Part shown: piece after piece, positions 17,218-25,807 of the stretch
How the letters are laid out: every line of letters begins with the position of its first letter
Numbering within the stretch: the first letter of the stretch is position 1
Origin: CAZWKX01 sp964614095
GTDB lineage: Bacteria > Actinomycetota > Acidimicrobiia > Spongiisociales > UBA11373
Direction: 5' to 3'
NCBI GenBank assembly: GCA_964614095.1
Contig: CAZTJO010000001.1
Location: forward strand, 124,001 to 188,000
Length of the DNA stretch: 64,000 nt
Translations under genes and position numbers: made by a program
Notes under the pieces: model-generated
Database searches by the model: none
The model's input: the letters and a program-made list of their open reading frames with translations, nothing else
What the model was told of the DNA's origin: nothing

Positions 17218-18380
17218 GGCGTTTCCTTCTCGAGAATCTCCAGTGCTGCCAACAGCGCCGAGATCACGTGCTGCTCATCGTCCAACTGTGAATACTCCCG
17301 GTAGAACCAAGCTCCTTGCACAAGGTCGGGCCGTCCATATGCTTGCGCCTCCTCGGCAGTCGCCTGCCGGGACACCATTGTGCCCGCCGTGCACACCAGG
17401 CGCTCCTCCATGTTGGCGCCCAGGTCGGCGAGCTCGGGCTCGGCCCGCGACAGGCGCCACAGGGCGCCCAAACCTTCTCCGGCCGTGCCCACGCCGGCCG
17501 GCGGCCCCGGGTACCAGCGCAGCCACAGGTTGATGCCGGTTCCCTGCCGCTGCGATTCGAACCGGAGCCGGATGCCGAAATAGCCGGCCAGCCGCCGGGC
17601 ATAGTCGATCGTGCCCTCATGGTGGAGTTCGGCCGACAGAGATTCGAGCGTGTACGCCGCCCAGTGGTCGGGTATCGGGGCCAGCCCTCCCTCCACCCGG
17701 AGCCGGTCCGTTGCCATGTAGTCCAGCGTCCGCAGGGCAGCCCGGCCCCAGCCCTCACCGGGAAACGCCTCGTCGAGCAAAGTAAGCGCCCAGGCCGCCT
17801 CGCCCGTGGCGTACGTCCCATAGAAGGCGATCTCACGCCCCTCCCCGGCATGCCAGGCACCGTACATGCGGCCGTCGGGCTGCTGCAGGGCTAGGACAAA
17901 CCGGCCCACATCCCTCATCAGGCCGTCGTACCGGGTATCGCCGGTAACTTCACGCCGGAGGGCCAGCGCCGCCAGGAATAGGCCGTTGTCCCCCAGCTGC
18001 ACCTCAGGGGCCGAAGACTGCCATGCCCTCCACCCGTCACCGGCAACCAGACGATCCAGCATGTAGCCCAAGCCCCTGTCGGCGATATCGAGCACATCCG
18101 GATCGTGACGCAGCGCCACCTGGTAGAGGGACATCGTGACACCGGCGTGGCGAGCGCCGTTGTAGCCGGGATTCACCACATCGTCGTCCCGGCTGTAGCC
18201 GTAGGTGTAGCGGCCATCGGATGCCATGCCGCGTTCGATCCAGGCCACAGCCTCGTCCACGGCCGTCCGTACCTGCTCCACGGTGACGGCCGGACACACT
18301 TCGGCAGGAACCACGGCAAGGCGCAGCGCGCCCACCCCAAGAACGAGCAGGGACAGCCGCAGCACCACTCGTCGCAACAT
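17214..18380 (-). CDS. Exported alpha/alpha-toroid (glycosidase-like) protein
   Basis: 388 aa from ATG 18380; a short hydrophobic N-terminus (MLRRVVLRLSLLVLGVGALR) looks like a signal sequence. The rest is a series of helix pairs with Gly/aromatic-rich loops (GRYTYGYSRDDD, GYNGARHAGVTMSLYQ, DGRMYGAWH, FYGTYATGEAAWAL), the pattern of six- or seven-hairpin toroid enzymes such as polysaccharide hydrolases/lyases or terpene-cyclase-like folds. I cannot name a substrate. It is the first gene of an overlapping unit (ATGA with the MarC-like gene) and is divergent from the beta-helix lipoprotein, with a 100-nt shared promoter gap. Confidence 0.6.
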   Translation of the reverse strand: MLRRVVLRLSLLVLGVGALRLAVVPAEVCPAVTVEQVRTAVDEAVAWIERGMASDGRYTYGYSRDDDVVNPGYNGARHAGVTMSLYQVALRHDPDVLDIADRGLGYMLDRLVAGDGWRAWQSSAPEVQLGDNGLFLAALALRREVTGDTRYDGLMRDVGRFVLALQQPDGRMYGAWHAGEGREIAFYGTYATGEAAWALTLLDEAFPGEGWGRAALRTLDYMATDRLRVEGGLAPIPDHWAAYTLESLSAELHHEGTIDYARRLAGYFGIRLRFESQRQGTGINLWLRWYPGPPAGVGTAGEGLGALWRLSRAEPELADLGANMEERLVCTAGTMVSRQATAEEAQAYGRPDLVQGAWFYREYSQLDDEQHVISALLAALEILEKETP

Positions 18381-18480
18381 CGGCGGCAGGTTAGACGACG
18401 GCGCCGAAACCGCCCCAGGAGCTGCGCCTTGCAGGCGCCGAACCTTGCCTGTGGGCCGGGTGCGGCCCACAATGGTGATC

Positions 18481-20157
18481 ATGCACAACAGCCGAGGTCT
18501 TTTTCTCTGCGCCGTCGTGTCGCTGGCGGCATCCGCCTGCAGCGGCGGCGGCACCGCGCTCACAACGACTTCCCTGGCGACACCTTCGGACACCACGATG
18601 GCCGATTTTCCGGCAACGACCACCCCTGCCATCGATATCAGCGTCGCCCTGGATGGCAGCGGGGACTACTCCAGCCTTGGCGATGCACTGGCGGATGCGG
18701 GTCCCGGTTCGACCATCACCCTGGGACCCGGCGAGTTCTTCCTCAGCGAACCACTGATCATCGAAGACCTGGACCTGTTCAGCATCGTCGGCGCCGGCTC
18801 CGCCGACACATTCGTCACTGGTGCCGGGCCCGACCACGTGGTGCTCGTTCGAAGCCGCAACGTGAACATCACCGGCATCACTTTTCACTACGAAGGCACC
18901 GAGCCGGCCCACGTAGTGGTCGTCGAGGGCGCAGTCACCATGACCGATGTTGCCGCCACCGGAGGCGTATGGGACGGCGAAGCCGTCGGCGGCTCGGGAT
19001 TCCTCATCAGAGGAGAAGCCACCGCCGTTGTCGATCAGGCGCGCTCCGAGAGCAACGGCGCCCACGGATTTCAGATGGTCGAGCAGGCCTACGCCCGGCT
19101 CACCAGAAGCACGGCGGTCAACAACGGCCTCAGCGGCTTCGCCTGGTTCGGCACCAGCGGAGGCCTCGCCAACGGCAACGGTGCGCACGAGAATGGCCAG
19201 CACGGCTTCTGGGTCAACGATTCGGCCGGGCCCGCCCTTAACAACAACACAGCTGCCAACAATCTTCGCTCCGGATTCGCCTTCGCCGGCACCGGCCGAG
19301 TGGTCACCAGCAACAGCTCCGCGGACAACAACACCGAGTACGGTTTCACCGTCGAAGACGCGGCGGCTCCCTCGCTCACGGGCAACTCGGCGTCCATGAA
19401 TCAGCAAGCCGGGTTCTCCTGGTGGGACCAATCCGCCGGCACCGCAGAAAGCAATACCGCATCGGCCAACGGCTCCCACGGGTTCGTCATCGGCGGCGAT
19501 GCCTGCCCCGGCCTGATCGGGAACGATGCCGTCGACAACACCGATGTCGGCTACCTCTGGACCGGCCAGGCCACCGGGGTCGCCGAGGGCAACGCCGCCC
19601 GCCGCAGCGGTCTCAGCGGATTCGCCGTTAGCGAGCTGGCTCATCCCGATCTCACCGACAACACGGCGCGGAACAACGGCCAAGACGGCTTCTCCCTGTT
19701 CGGCGATGCCGCGGCCACCCTCACCGGGAACAACTCACGCCGCAATCAGCTCAATGGATTTGGCATCGGCGGCGAAGCCGCCCATCTGCTCGAAGGCAAC
19801 TCGGCATCCAACAACACCATGTCGGGCTTCGCCTTCTACGGCACCACCACCAGCACGGCTCGCGACAACATGGCCGCCGACAACGGCCTCCACGGATTCG
19901 AGGTGGGTGAGGCTGCGGCGCCGCTCCTTGAAAACAATGAAACCCGCGGCCACAACAGCCCCGGCGACGACGTCGAGGGAATCGGCATCGCCTATGTGGG
20001 CACGGCGGGGGGCCGCGCCCAGGGAAACGAGGTCCACAACAACGACATCGGCATCGGAATCGCTGAAGGCGCCCAGCCCGACATCGGAGACAACATTTTG
20101 CATGACAATGCCCGCGACACCGTGACCGGCGCCGAGATCGCCGCCCTCCCCGGCTAG
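18481..20157 (+). CDS. Right-handed beta-helix lipoprotein with 23-residue repeats
   Basis: 558 aa. A type II signal peptide ends in the lipobox LAASAC, so the protein should be attached to the outer face of the membrane; a Thr/Ser-rich linker follows. The body begins with a pectate-lyase-like TITLGPGEF segment and then forms a parallel beta-helix of NosD/CASH type, including thirteen 23-residue coils marked by a Gly-Phe (once Gly-Tyr) pair. No catalytic motif is obvious; binding or epimerase roles are possible. The start may be ATG 18472 or 18481 (MVIMHN or MHN); neither has a clear ribosome binding site. Confidence 0.75.
   Translation: MHNSRGLFLCAVVSLAASACSGGGTALTTTSLATPSDTTMADFPATTTPAIDISVALDGSGDYSSLGDALADAGPGSTITLGPGEFFLSEPLIIEDLDLFSIVGAGSADTFVTGAGPDHVVLVRSRNVNITGITFHYEGTEPAHVVVVEGAVTMTDVAATGGVWDGEAVGGSGFLIRGEATAVVDQARSESNGAHGFQMVEQAYARLTRSTAVNNGLSGFAWFGTSGGLANGNGAHENGQHGFWVNDSAGPALNNNTAANNLRSGFAFAGTGRVVTSNSSADNNTEYGFTVEDAAAPSLTGNSASMNQQAGFSWWDQSAGTAESNTASANGSHGFVIGGDACPGLIGNDAVDNTDVGYLWTGQATGVAEGNAARRSGLSGFAVSELAHPDLTDNTARNNGQDGFSLFGDAAATLTGNNSRRNQLNGFGIGGEAAHLLEGNSASNNTMSGFAFYGTTTSTARDNMAADNGLHGFEVGEAAAPLLENNETRGHNSPGDDVEGIGIAYVGTAGGRAQGNEVHNNDIGIGIAEGAQPDIGDNILHDNARDTVTGAEIAALPG
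19066..19962 (+). repeat. Thirteen 69-bp coding repeats (23-residue beta-helix coils)
   Basis: From 19066 the Gly-Phe codon pair (Gly-Tyr once) recurs every 69 nt without a single length change for thirteen units, the last starting at 19894. The typical unit is GF, about ten variable residues with A or G, then a hydrophobic residue, N-x-S/A, and N-G/N before the next GF. The units are diverged at the DNA level, so this is an old, length-constrained repeat rather than a recent amplification. Confidence 0.85.
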
Positions 20158-20175
20158 CCGACCGGGAGGCTCCAC

Positions 20176-21117
20176 GTGCTGTCGAATCTGCTTCTCCTGG
20201 CCCTCCCGGCATCGGGCAAATCGGAGATATGCCGCTACCTCAGCCACCTCGACGACGAGGTCCGTGCCGCCGACATGGGCCTGGGCCCGTTGGTCTTCCT
20301 CGACGACTTCCCCTACGTGTTCTTCATGAAGCGGGTGTCGCAGGAGTTGCGCCGCCTCGGAGCCGATCCCGTGTTCTTTGCCGCCGACGAAGTGCCTCCG
20401 GCCGACCCGCGGTTCTGGGGAATGCTGATCGAGCTACTCAATGAGGATTTCCTCACTCTCGGGACGGCACGGGCACCCGGCTGCAGTGCCCGCGACCTAC
20501 TTGCCCGGATCGAGGCGGCCGGTGCCGCGGTGGGTGCTCCTCCCGGTCTCTTCCGGTTTGAGCCCGAAGTGCTGGCCCGGCTCATCGATGCGCTTGAGGA
20601 ACCGGCCACCACGTTCGCTCAGACCCGCGTCATCGCTCCTCCCCCACCTGATGCGACCGTCATTTTCGAATTCGCCCGCGGTGGTTCTGAGGGAGCCGAC
20701 TTCGAGACGCTGGCCCCCCGGGGATACCGCCACTCGCTGAGCCTGCTGCGGCCTGACATCCTGGAGCAGGCCGCCATCCTCTACATCTGGGTGACACCTG
20801 AAGAGAGCAGGCACCGTAACCGAGAGAGGGCCCGCTCGGGCGGCGCCGCCTCCATACTCCACCACCACGTCCCCGAAAAGACGATGTATCTCGAATACGA
20901 CTGTGATGATTTCGCCTGGCTGCTCGACCACTCCGAGCAACCGGGTACGGTGACGGTGACAACCGTAGAGAGAACCTTCCACGTGCCCGCGGCCTGCCTC
21001 GACAACCGGGTGGACCGCACATCCTTCCTCCGGGCCGAACCGGAGGAGTGGCCGCCCCAGGCCGTGGCCGGTCTCCACGCCGCCCTGAGCGAGGTGCTGA
21101 GGAGCCTGCAGCGGTAG
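20176..21117 (+). CDS. P-loop NTPase-like hypothetical protein, 313 aa
   Basis: The GTG start at 20176 follows GGGAGGCTCCAC. The N-terminus MLSNLLLLALPASGKSEICR contains a minimal Walker A ([AG]x4GK[ST], ALPASGKS), and VTPEESRHRNRERARSG later looks like the lid/arginine helix of small-molecule kinases. I do not recognise a specific family and no metal- or substrate-specific motif stands out. It lies 18 nt after the beta-helix gene and about 50 nt before folE, all on the plus strand. Confidence 0.6.
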   Translation: MLSNLLLLALPASGKSEICRYLSHLDDEVRAADMGLGPLVFLDDFPYVFFMKRVSQELRRLGADPVFFAADEVPPADPRFWGMLIELLNEDFLTLGTARAPGCSARDLLARIEAAGAAVGAPPGLFRFEPEVLARLIDALEEPATTFAQTRVIAPPPPDATVIFEFARGGSEGADFETLAPRGYRHSLSLLRPDILEQAAILYIWVTPEESRHRNRERARSGGAASILHHHVPEKTMYLEYDCDDFAWLLDHSEQPGTVTVTTVERTFHVPAACLDNRVDRTSFLRAEPEEWPPQAVAGLHAALSEVLRSLQR

Positions 21118-21168
21118 GCGTACCAGGCGCGGGTGTGCCAGGCTCTAGGCCACACAATGAGGAGCGCG

Positions 21169-21810
21169 ATGGCCCGGGAACTACTGATACCCCAAGAGAT
21201 GGTGGACGGCTTCGAGGACGGGGCCGTGCTCTCCAAGAACTGCAAAGCCGAAGTGGCCAACGCGGTGGCCCACATCTTGCGTGCCGTCGGAGAGGATCCA
21301 AGCCGTGAAGGGCTCACCGGAACCCCAGATCGTGTGGCCCGGATGTACGACGAGATCCTGGCCGGCTACAACGCGGACCCGACGGCGCTGCTAAACGATG
21401 CCCTTTTCGACGTCGACTACGCAGAGATGGTGATCGTGGGTGACATCGATTTCTGGAGCATGTGTGAGCACCACCTGCTCCCCATCTTCGGGCACGCCCA
21501 CGTCGGCTATGTCCCCGGCGCCAAGGTGGTCGGTCTCTCCAAAATCCCCCGGGTTGTTGACGCATTTGCCCGACGCCTTCAAGTGCAGGAACGTATGACG
21601 CGCCAGATCGCCGAGCTGATCTGGGAGCTCATCAGCCCTCAGGGTGTTGGAGTTGTCATCCAGGCCACCCACCTGTGCATGTCCATGCGCGGCGCCAAGA
21701 AGGCCAACGCCCACATGCGCACGTCGTACCTGATGGGCACCTTCCTAGAGAATGAGAAGACCCGAGAGGAATTCTTCGATTCGATCAAGAGACCCAACCC
21801 GACTGCCTGA
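21169..21810 (+). CDS. folE: GTP cyclohydrolase I
   Basis: 213 aa, FolE type I, converting GTP to 7,8-dihydroneopterin triphosphate, the first step of tetrahydrofolate synthesis. Zinc and active-site residues are in FWSMCEHHLLPIFGHAHVGY and ATHLCMSMRG; GLSKIPRVVDAFARRLQVQERMT is the usual signature. The ATG at 21169 has GAGGAG upstream; longer starts (21133, 21157) are less likely. No other folate genes are adjacent. A small ACTACT/AGTAGT hairpin at 21836-21850 follows the stop. Confidence 0.95.
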   Translation: MARELLIPQEMVDGFEDGAVLSKNCKAEVANAVAHILRAVGEDPSREGLTGTPDRVARMYDEILAGYNADPTALLNDALFDVDYAEMVIVGDIDFWSMCEHHLLPIFGHAHVGYVPGAKVVGLSKIPRVVDAFARRLQVQERMTRQIAELIWELISPQGVGVVIQATHLCMSMRGAKKANAHMRTSYLMGTFLENEKTREEFFDSIKRPNPTA

Positions 21811-21940
21811 GACCGAACGGCAGCCGCAGCTAACGACTACTGAGAGTAGTTACTTTGGTCTTCCCTGAATTAGTCCGTGTACCGGGTTGCCACCACGGAG
21901 CCGCCGCCACTACTCTCTGTTGACACAAAGGGAGTCGGAT

Positions 21941-21963
21941 GCGGGTCGCCCTCAGCGACCCGC
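21941..21963 (+). promoter_or_regulatory. 9-bp perfect hairpin in the 5' UTR of the LPYTG gene
   Basis: Arms 21941-21949 and 21955-21963 are perfectly complementary with a 5-nt loop. It sits about 12 nt upstream of the AAAAGGGGG ribosome binding site and has no U-tract, so it could stabilise the mRNA or regulate translation. A TTGACA sequence at 21920-21925 lies just before it but lacks a partner -10 element. Confidence 0.5.
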
Positions 21964-21989
21964 CTAGGAAGGGAAAAGGGGGTGCCACC

Positions 21990-22703
21990 ATGGTGTTCAA
22001 GGTGGCCCGTCCAAGAACGGCGTCAGTGCTGATCGTGTTCGGACTCGTGCTGGCACTGACCGCCGGAATGTCGATGCTGTTGGCGCCGATGGCACACGCC
22101 ACTTCCGGCAACATAAGCGCGTCGGCGTACTGCAGCGACGACTGCGTACCGATGATCAGCTGGACCTCGTTTGCCTGGAATGAGGACGGTCCTCCTCACA
22201 GCACCATCGACGATTCAATCCGTATCGATCTCCAGGTCGATGCGCTCAGCAATCCTTGGGTCGAGATCGGTCGTGGTGAGTTCAATGCGGGCAACGGCTA
22301 CGCGTTCAGCGGGACTCTCGACGCATCGGCTTACGCCGGGCACAGAGTCCGTCTCCGGGCCTACTCCGAGCAGGACTTCATCGGGATGACCCATGGAGCC
22401 AACACTCAGCAATGGACCGGCTGGATCTACCTGACCGATGTCTGCACCGGATGTGAGGGAACCACAACGACGGTGCCCGCGCAGACCACCACTACGGTCG
22501 GCGGCCCGTCGACGTCCGTGACCACCACCACCGTGGTCGAGGGCCCGTCTACAACCCTGGGCGGCCCCACCACGACGGAACCGGAGCTGCCCTACACCGG
22601 TAGTACTTCGACCCCGGCGGTCCCCCTTGGGATCGCCGCGCTGGTGATGCTGCTGGCCGGGTTTGGCCTCCTGGTGCAAGCCGAGGCCGTCAAATCTCGC
22701 TAG
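21990..22703 (+). CDS. Cell-wall-anchored surface protein with LPYTG sorting signal
   Basis: 237 aa from ATG 21990 behind AAAAGGGGGTGCC. It has an N-terminal signal peptide (about 1-38, ending near MAHA), an about 110-residue beta-rich domain with two Cys pairs (YCSDDC, CTGC), a Thr-rich linker of TTTT and Gly-Pro-Ser-Thr blocks, then LPYTG at 200-204, a hydrophobic stretch and the basic end KSR. This is a full sortase substrate signature, so it is probably covalently attached to peptidoglycan by a sortase encoded elsewhere. The domain function is unknown. A good terminator follows. Confidence 0.75.
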   Translation: MVFKVARPRTASVLIVFGLVLALTAGMSMLLAPMAHATSGNISASAYCSDDCVPMISWTSFAWNEDGPPHSTIDDSIRIDLQVDALSNPWVEIGRGEFNAGNGYAFSGTLDASAYAGHRVRLRAYSEQDFIGMTHGANTQQWTGWIYLTDVCTGCEGTTTTVPAQTTTTVGGPSTSVTTTTVVEGPSTTLGGPTTTEPELPYTGSTSTPAVPLGIAALVMLLAGFGLLVQAEAVKSR

Positions 22704-22723
22704 GCAGCGACCAAGGCTTCTGA

Positions 22724-22778
22724 GGCAGCGTCGGCCGGGCCCACCCCGGGGGAACACCCGACGCTGCCGGCGCCTTTT
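22724..22778 (+). terminator. Rho-independent terminator after the LPYTG gene
   Basis: An 11-bp perfect stem (22724-22734 with 22758-22768) encloses a C/G-rich loop and is followed by a short TTTT at 22775-22778. It separates the surface protein from the malic enzyme. Confidence 0.65.
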
Positions 22779-22862
22779 CGCCCCGGCACCGCGGGCACAA
22801 CGCCCCTATCACATGTCGGCACACCCGACGTACGGTGACGGTGCCCACCGAGAAAGGCCGAG

Positions 22863-24566
22863 ATGATGCAGTTCCGTGCATCTATAGATGCCGCCACCGG
22901 CGAGATGTATCTCCCGGTGGCCGAGCGCGGCAGGCAGCTGCTTGAAGAGCCTTTGCTCAACAAGGGCTGCGCCTTCACCGCCGACGAGCGCGAATCCCTG
23001 GAGCTGCGCGGGCTTCTCCCGGCACAGACAAGCACCATAGAGGAACAGCTGCAGCGGGTCCGCCTCCAATACGACAGCAAGCCCAACGAGATCGAGCGGC
23101 ACATCTACCTGGCATCGCTGCACGATCGTAACGAGACGCTCTTCTTTCGTTTCCTGCTCGAGAACCTCGAGGAGACCGTGCCCGTCGTGTACACCCCCGT
23201 GGTTGCCGAGGCCTGCCGCCACTGGAGCCGCATCTTCCGCCAAGCCAGGGGCATCTACATCACCCCCGCCGACCGGGGCCAGATCACCCGTGTGCTGCGC
23301 AGCCGGGGCATCCTGGAGGCGGCGATCATCGTTGTCACCGACAACGAGCGGATTCTCGGTATCGGAGACCAAGGGGCCGGCGGGATGGGCATCCCCATCG
23401 GGAAGCTGGCCCTGTACACCGTCGCCGCCGGTATCCACCCGTCACTGTGTGTGCCGGTCTCTCTCGACGTGGGAACCAACAACAACGAGCTGCTCGAGGA
23501 TCCGCTCTACTTGGGATGGCGCCAGCCGCGTCTGCGGGGCGATGAGTACTGGTCTCTTGTCGACGAGTTCGTGAATGCGGTCAAGGAGGTGTTTCCCAAC
23601 GCCCTGCTTCAGTGGGAAGACTTTGCCAACATAACCTCGTTCCGCAATCTGGAGACGTACCGCGATGTGGTTCCCTCGTTCAACGACGATATCGAGGGCA
23701 CCGCCGCCATGGTGGTGGGGGGACTCCTTGCCGCATCCCAGCGTACCGGCAGAGCCCTCGCCGAGCAGACCTACGTCATCGTGGGCGGCGGCTCGGCCGG
23801 GAACGGCATCTACGACCTTCTCGTCGCCGCCATGGCCGAGGAGGGGCTCAGCAATAGGCAGGCCAAGGAACACATTTTTGTCGTCGACGCCAAGGGGCTT
23901 CTGGTGCAGGGAGACAAGGACGTGGACGAGCGCATGCAGCGCCTCGCCGTCAAGAAAGAGGCGGTGAAACGCTGGAAGGTACGCGGAGATCAGATCCCGC
24001 TGGAGGAGGTCATCAAACACGCCGGCCCCAGTGTGCTGATCGGCGTATGCGGCAAGCCCTGTCAGTTCACCGAGCCCGTGATCAGAGTCATGGCGGCCAA
24101 TACCGAGACCCCCATCATCATGCCCATGTCGAACCCCACCTCCAACGCCGAGGCCGTGCCTGCGGACATAATCGTATGGTCCGGAGGCCGGGCCCTCGTC
24201 GCCACCGGCAGCCCATTCCCCAGCGTGGTCTACCAGGGCAAGCGCCACCGCATCGGCCAGGCCAACAATGTGTTCGCCTTCCCCGGAATCGGGCTCGGCG
24301 TTCTCGCCTCACGAGCACGCAAGGTGACCCAAGGCATGTTCCTCGCCGCGGCAAAAGCCCTCGCCTGCTCACTCGACGACCGGTCTCTCGCCGAAGGCGC
24401 CTTGTACCCACCGATGTCGACGGTTCGTGACGTGTCACAAGAGGTGGCCCATGCCGTTGCCGAACAGGCGGTTTCCGACGGAGTGGCCGACCCCATCGTC
24501 GACATCGAAGGACTGATCGGCCAGACCATGTGGTACCCGGCCTATCTGCCCTACCGGCCCGCCTGA
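22863..24566 (+). CDS. maeA: NAD-dependent malic enzyme
   Basis: 567 aa, the large bacterial/eukaryotic-type malic enzyme (oxidative decarboxylation of malate to pyruvate). VVYTPVVAEAC carries the catalytic Tyr; DNERILGIGDQGAGGMGIPIGKLALYT is the signature with the catalytic Lys; QWEDFAN and FNDDIEGTAA hold metal ligands; VGGGSAGNGI is the dinucleotide loop; MSNPTSNAEAVP is also conserved. Length is standard for SfcA/MaeA. An ATG at 22863 and another at the next codon both fit the GAAAGG site upstream. Cofactor preference (NAD rather than NADP) is inferred from the subfamily. Confidence 0.93.
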   Translation: MMQFRASIDAATGEMYLPVAERGRQLLEEPLLNKGCAFTADERESLELRGLLPAQTSTIEEQLQRVRLQYDSKPNEIERHIYLASLHDRNETLFFRFLLENLEETVPVVYTPVVAEACRHWSRIFRQARGIYITPADRGQITRVLRSRGILEAAIIVVTDNERILGIGDQGAGGMGIPIGKLALYTVAAGIHPSLCVPVSLDVGTNNNELLEDPLYLGWRQPRLRGDEYWSLVDEFVNAVKEVFPNALLQWEDFANITSFRNLETYRDVVPSFNDDIEGTAAMVVGGLLAASQRTGRALAEQTYVIVGGGSAGNGIYDLLVAAMAEEGLSNRQAKEHIFVVDAKGLLVQGDKDVDERMQRLAVKKEAVKRWKVRGDQIPLEEVIKHAGPSVLIGVCGKPCQFTEPVIRVMAANTETPIIMPMSNPTSNAEAVPADIIVWSGGRALVATGSPFPSVVYQGKRHRIGQANNVFAFPGIGLGVLASRARKVTQGMFLAAAKALACSLDDRSLAEGALYPPMSTVRDVSQEVAHAVAEQAVSDGVADPIVDIEGLIGQTMWYPAYLPYRPA

Positions 24567-24660
24567 ACGGCGGGTCAACGCCGCCGCAAGCGCCGGTCGC
24601 GAGGAGTAAGGTCGCGCCAGCGGAGTGAGGGGCCCTGCAAGGGGAATCCCTTCAGCTGAG

Positions 24661-24688
24661 CCCCCGGTGGCCGGAGGGTCACCGGGGG
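24661..24688 (+). promoter_or_regulatory. GC-rich hairpin between malic enzyme and the SRPBCC gene
   Basis: Arms 24661-24669 and 24680-24688 form a 9-bp perfect stem. A second small stem, AAGGG/CCCTT, is at 24639-24652. They lie in the 143-nt gap and may end the malic enzyme transcript or structure the leader of the next gene, which starts 22 nt later. Confidence 0.4.
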
Positions 24689-24709
24689 TCCTAATCCCGG
24701 GAGTAGGGC

Positions 24710-25198
24710 ATGAGGATCCATAGCCTGCATCAACGCCTGGCCGCGCCCGTCGACGAGGTGGCAGCCCTGCTCGACGGCCTGGGCAGCGGCCGGGACCGGC
24801 TGTGGCCCAAAGATCGCTGGCCCCCCCTGCTCCTCGATCGTCCCCTGGCCGTCGGCGCCGCCGGAGGGCACGGACCGATCCGCCATCACGTCGAAGAGCT
24901 CGAGCCGGGCCGGATCCGCTTCCGCTTCAGCGGCCCACGCGGGCTTACCGGCATCCATGAATTCATCGTCGATGAGGCCGTCGCCGGATGCCGCCTGCGT
25001 CACATCATCGATGCGGAGGCCCGCGGCCGCATCCTTCTCAAGTGGCCGATGATTCGCACCCTCCACGATGCCCTCATGGAGGACGCTCTCGACTGCGCCG
25101 AATTGGCGGTGACCGGCCAGGTTGCCGCTACGGCAACCTGGCCGCTCCGGGTGCGTCTGCGGCGGCGGTTTTTCAGAGGGCGCAGGAGCGGTCGGTAA
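24710..25198 (+). CDS. SRPBCC (START/Bet v1-like) domain protein
   Basis: 162 aa from ATG 24710 behind GGGAGTAGGGC. The opening MRIHSLHQRLAAPVDEVAALL, the mid-section strands VEELEPGRIRFRFSG and IHEFIVDEAVAGCRLRHII, and the long C-terminal amphipathic helix (LHDALMEDALDCAEL) are the usual SRPBCC order. Such proteins bind hydrophobic ligands; no ligand can be assigned. The C-terminus is Arg-rich. It is convergent with the DUF2807-like gene. Confidence 0.65.
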   Translation: MRIHSLHQRLAAPVDEVAALLDGLGSGRDRLWPKDRWPPLLLDRPLAVGAAGGHGPIRHHVEELEPGRIRFRFSGPRGLTGIHEFIVDEAVAGCRLRHIIDAEARGRILLKWPMIRTLHDALMEDALDCAELAVTGQVAATATWPLRVRLRRRFFRGRRSGR

Positions 25199-25222
25199 CG
25201 TGATGGGGTGGTGGCCCCGCCG

Positions 25223-25807
25223 CTAGTCCATCAGCTCAAAAAGTGCCCCGCTCTCACTCAGCACATCAACAAAAAGGGGATCGCCGAACACACGGACCGA
25301 AGAGCCGCCGCCCACCCAGCCGGTGATCTCGCCGATGGCGGTTATGACGACGGCAGAGCCCCCATCGACGCTGACGTCGGCACGATCCACCACCAATCCC
25401 TGCAGGTCGACGGAGGCACCCCCCGTTGCGACGACGCGCAACTCAACTGTGGCACCCTCGCCGTGAACCTGCGCCCCGCTGCCGACGTTCAGCTCGGTGA
25501 GCCCGGAGACGACAACAGAGACACTGCGCCCAGCACCGCCGACCTTGAAACTCTTGGCAGCATCGACAAAAAGTGTCTGTCCCTCTACCTCGGTGCGGAC
25601 GTGGTCGAGCAGGTTGTCGTCGAACCTCACGATCACTTCGCCGGCGGTGGTCGAGTCGACGCGCAGCTCCACGGACAGCCCGTCGGAGACGTCGATGCAG
25701 TTGAACTCGGCCACAAAACGCTGCTCTTCGACGATGACGCCCGACCCGGCCGTGCTACAGGCTGCGAACGCCACTGCCAGCAGCGGCAGCGCCGCCGCCT
25801 TCCTCAT
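25223..25807 (-). CDS. DUF2807-like (auto-transporter adhesin head GIN) lipoprotein
   Basis: 194 aa. The lipobox is AFAACS near residue 17. The remaining sequence is a beta-solenoid of short strands (LTELNVGSGAQVHGEG, VVATGGASVDLQG, VSVDGGSAVVITA) typical of DUF2807. The ATG at 25807 overlaps the TGA of the LCP gene (ATGA), so I prefer it to the GTG at 25813. Function is unknown; coupling to an LCP gene points to the cell envelope. Confidence 0.75.
   Translation of the reverse strand: MRKAAALPLLAVAFAACSTAGSGVIVEEQRFVAEFNCIDVSDGLSVELRVDSTTAGEVIVRFDDNLLDHVRTEVEGQTLFVDAAKSFKVGGAGRSVSVVVSGLTELNVGSGAQVHGEGATVELRVVATGGASVDLQGLVVDRADVSVDGGSAVVITAIGEITGWVGGGSSVRVFGDPLFVDVLSESGALFELMD

Noticed and set aside
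21920..21947. TTGACA-based promoter of the LPYTG gene
   Set aside because: No TANNNT-like box occurs at the proper distance; only the hairpin is well supported.
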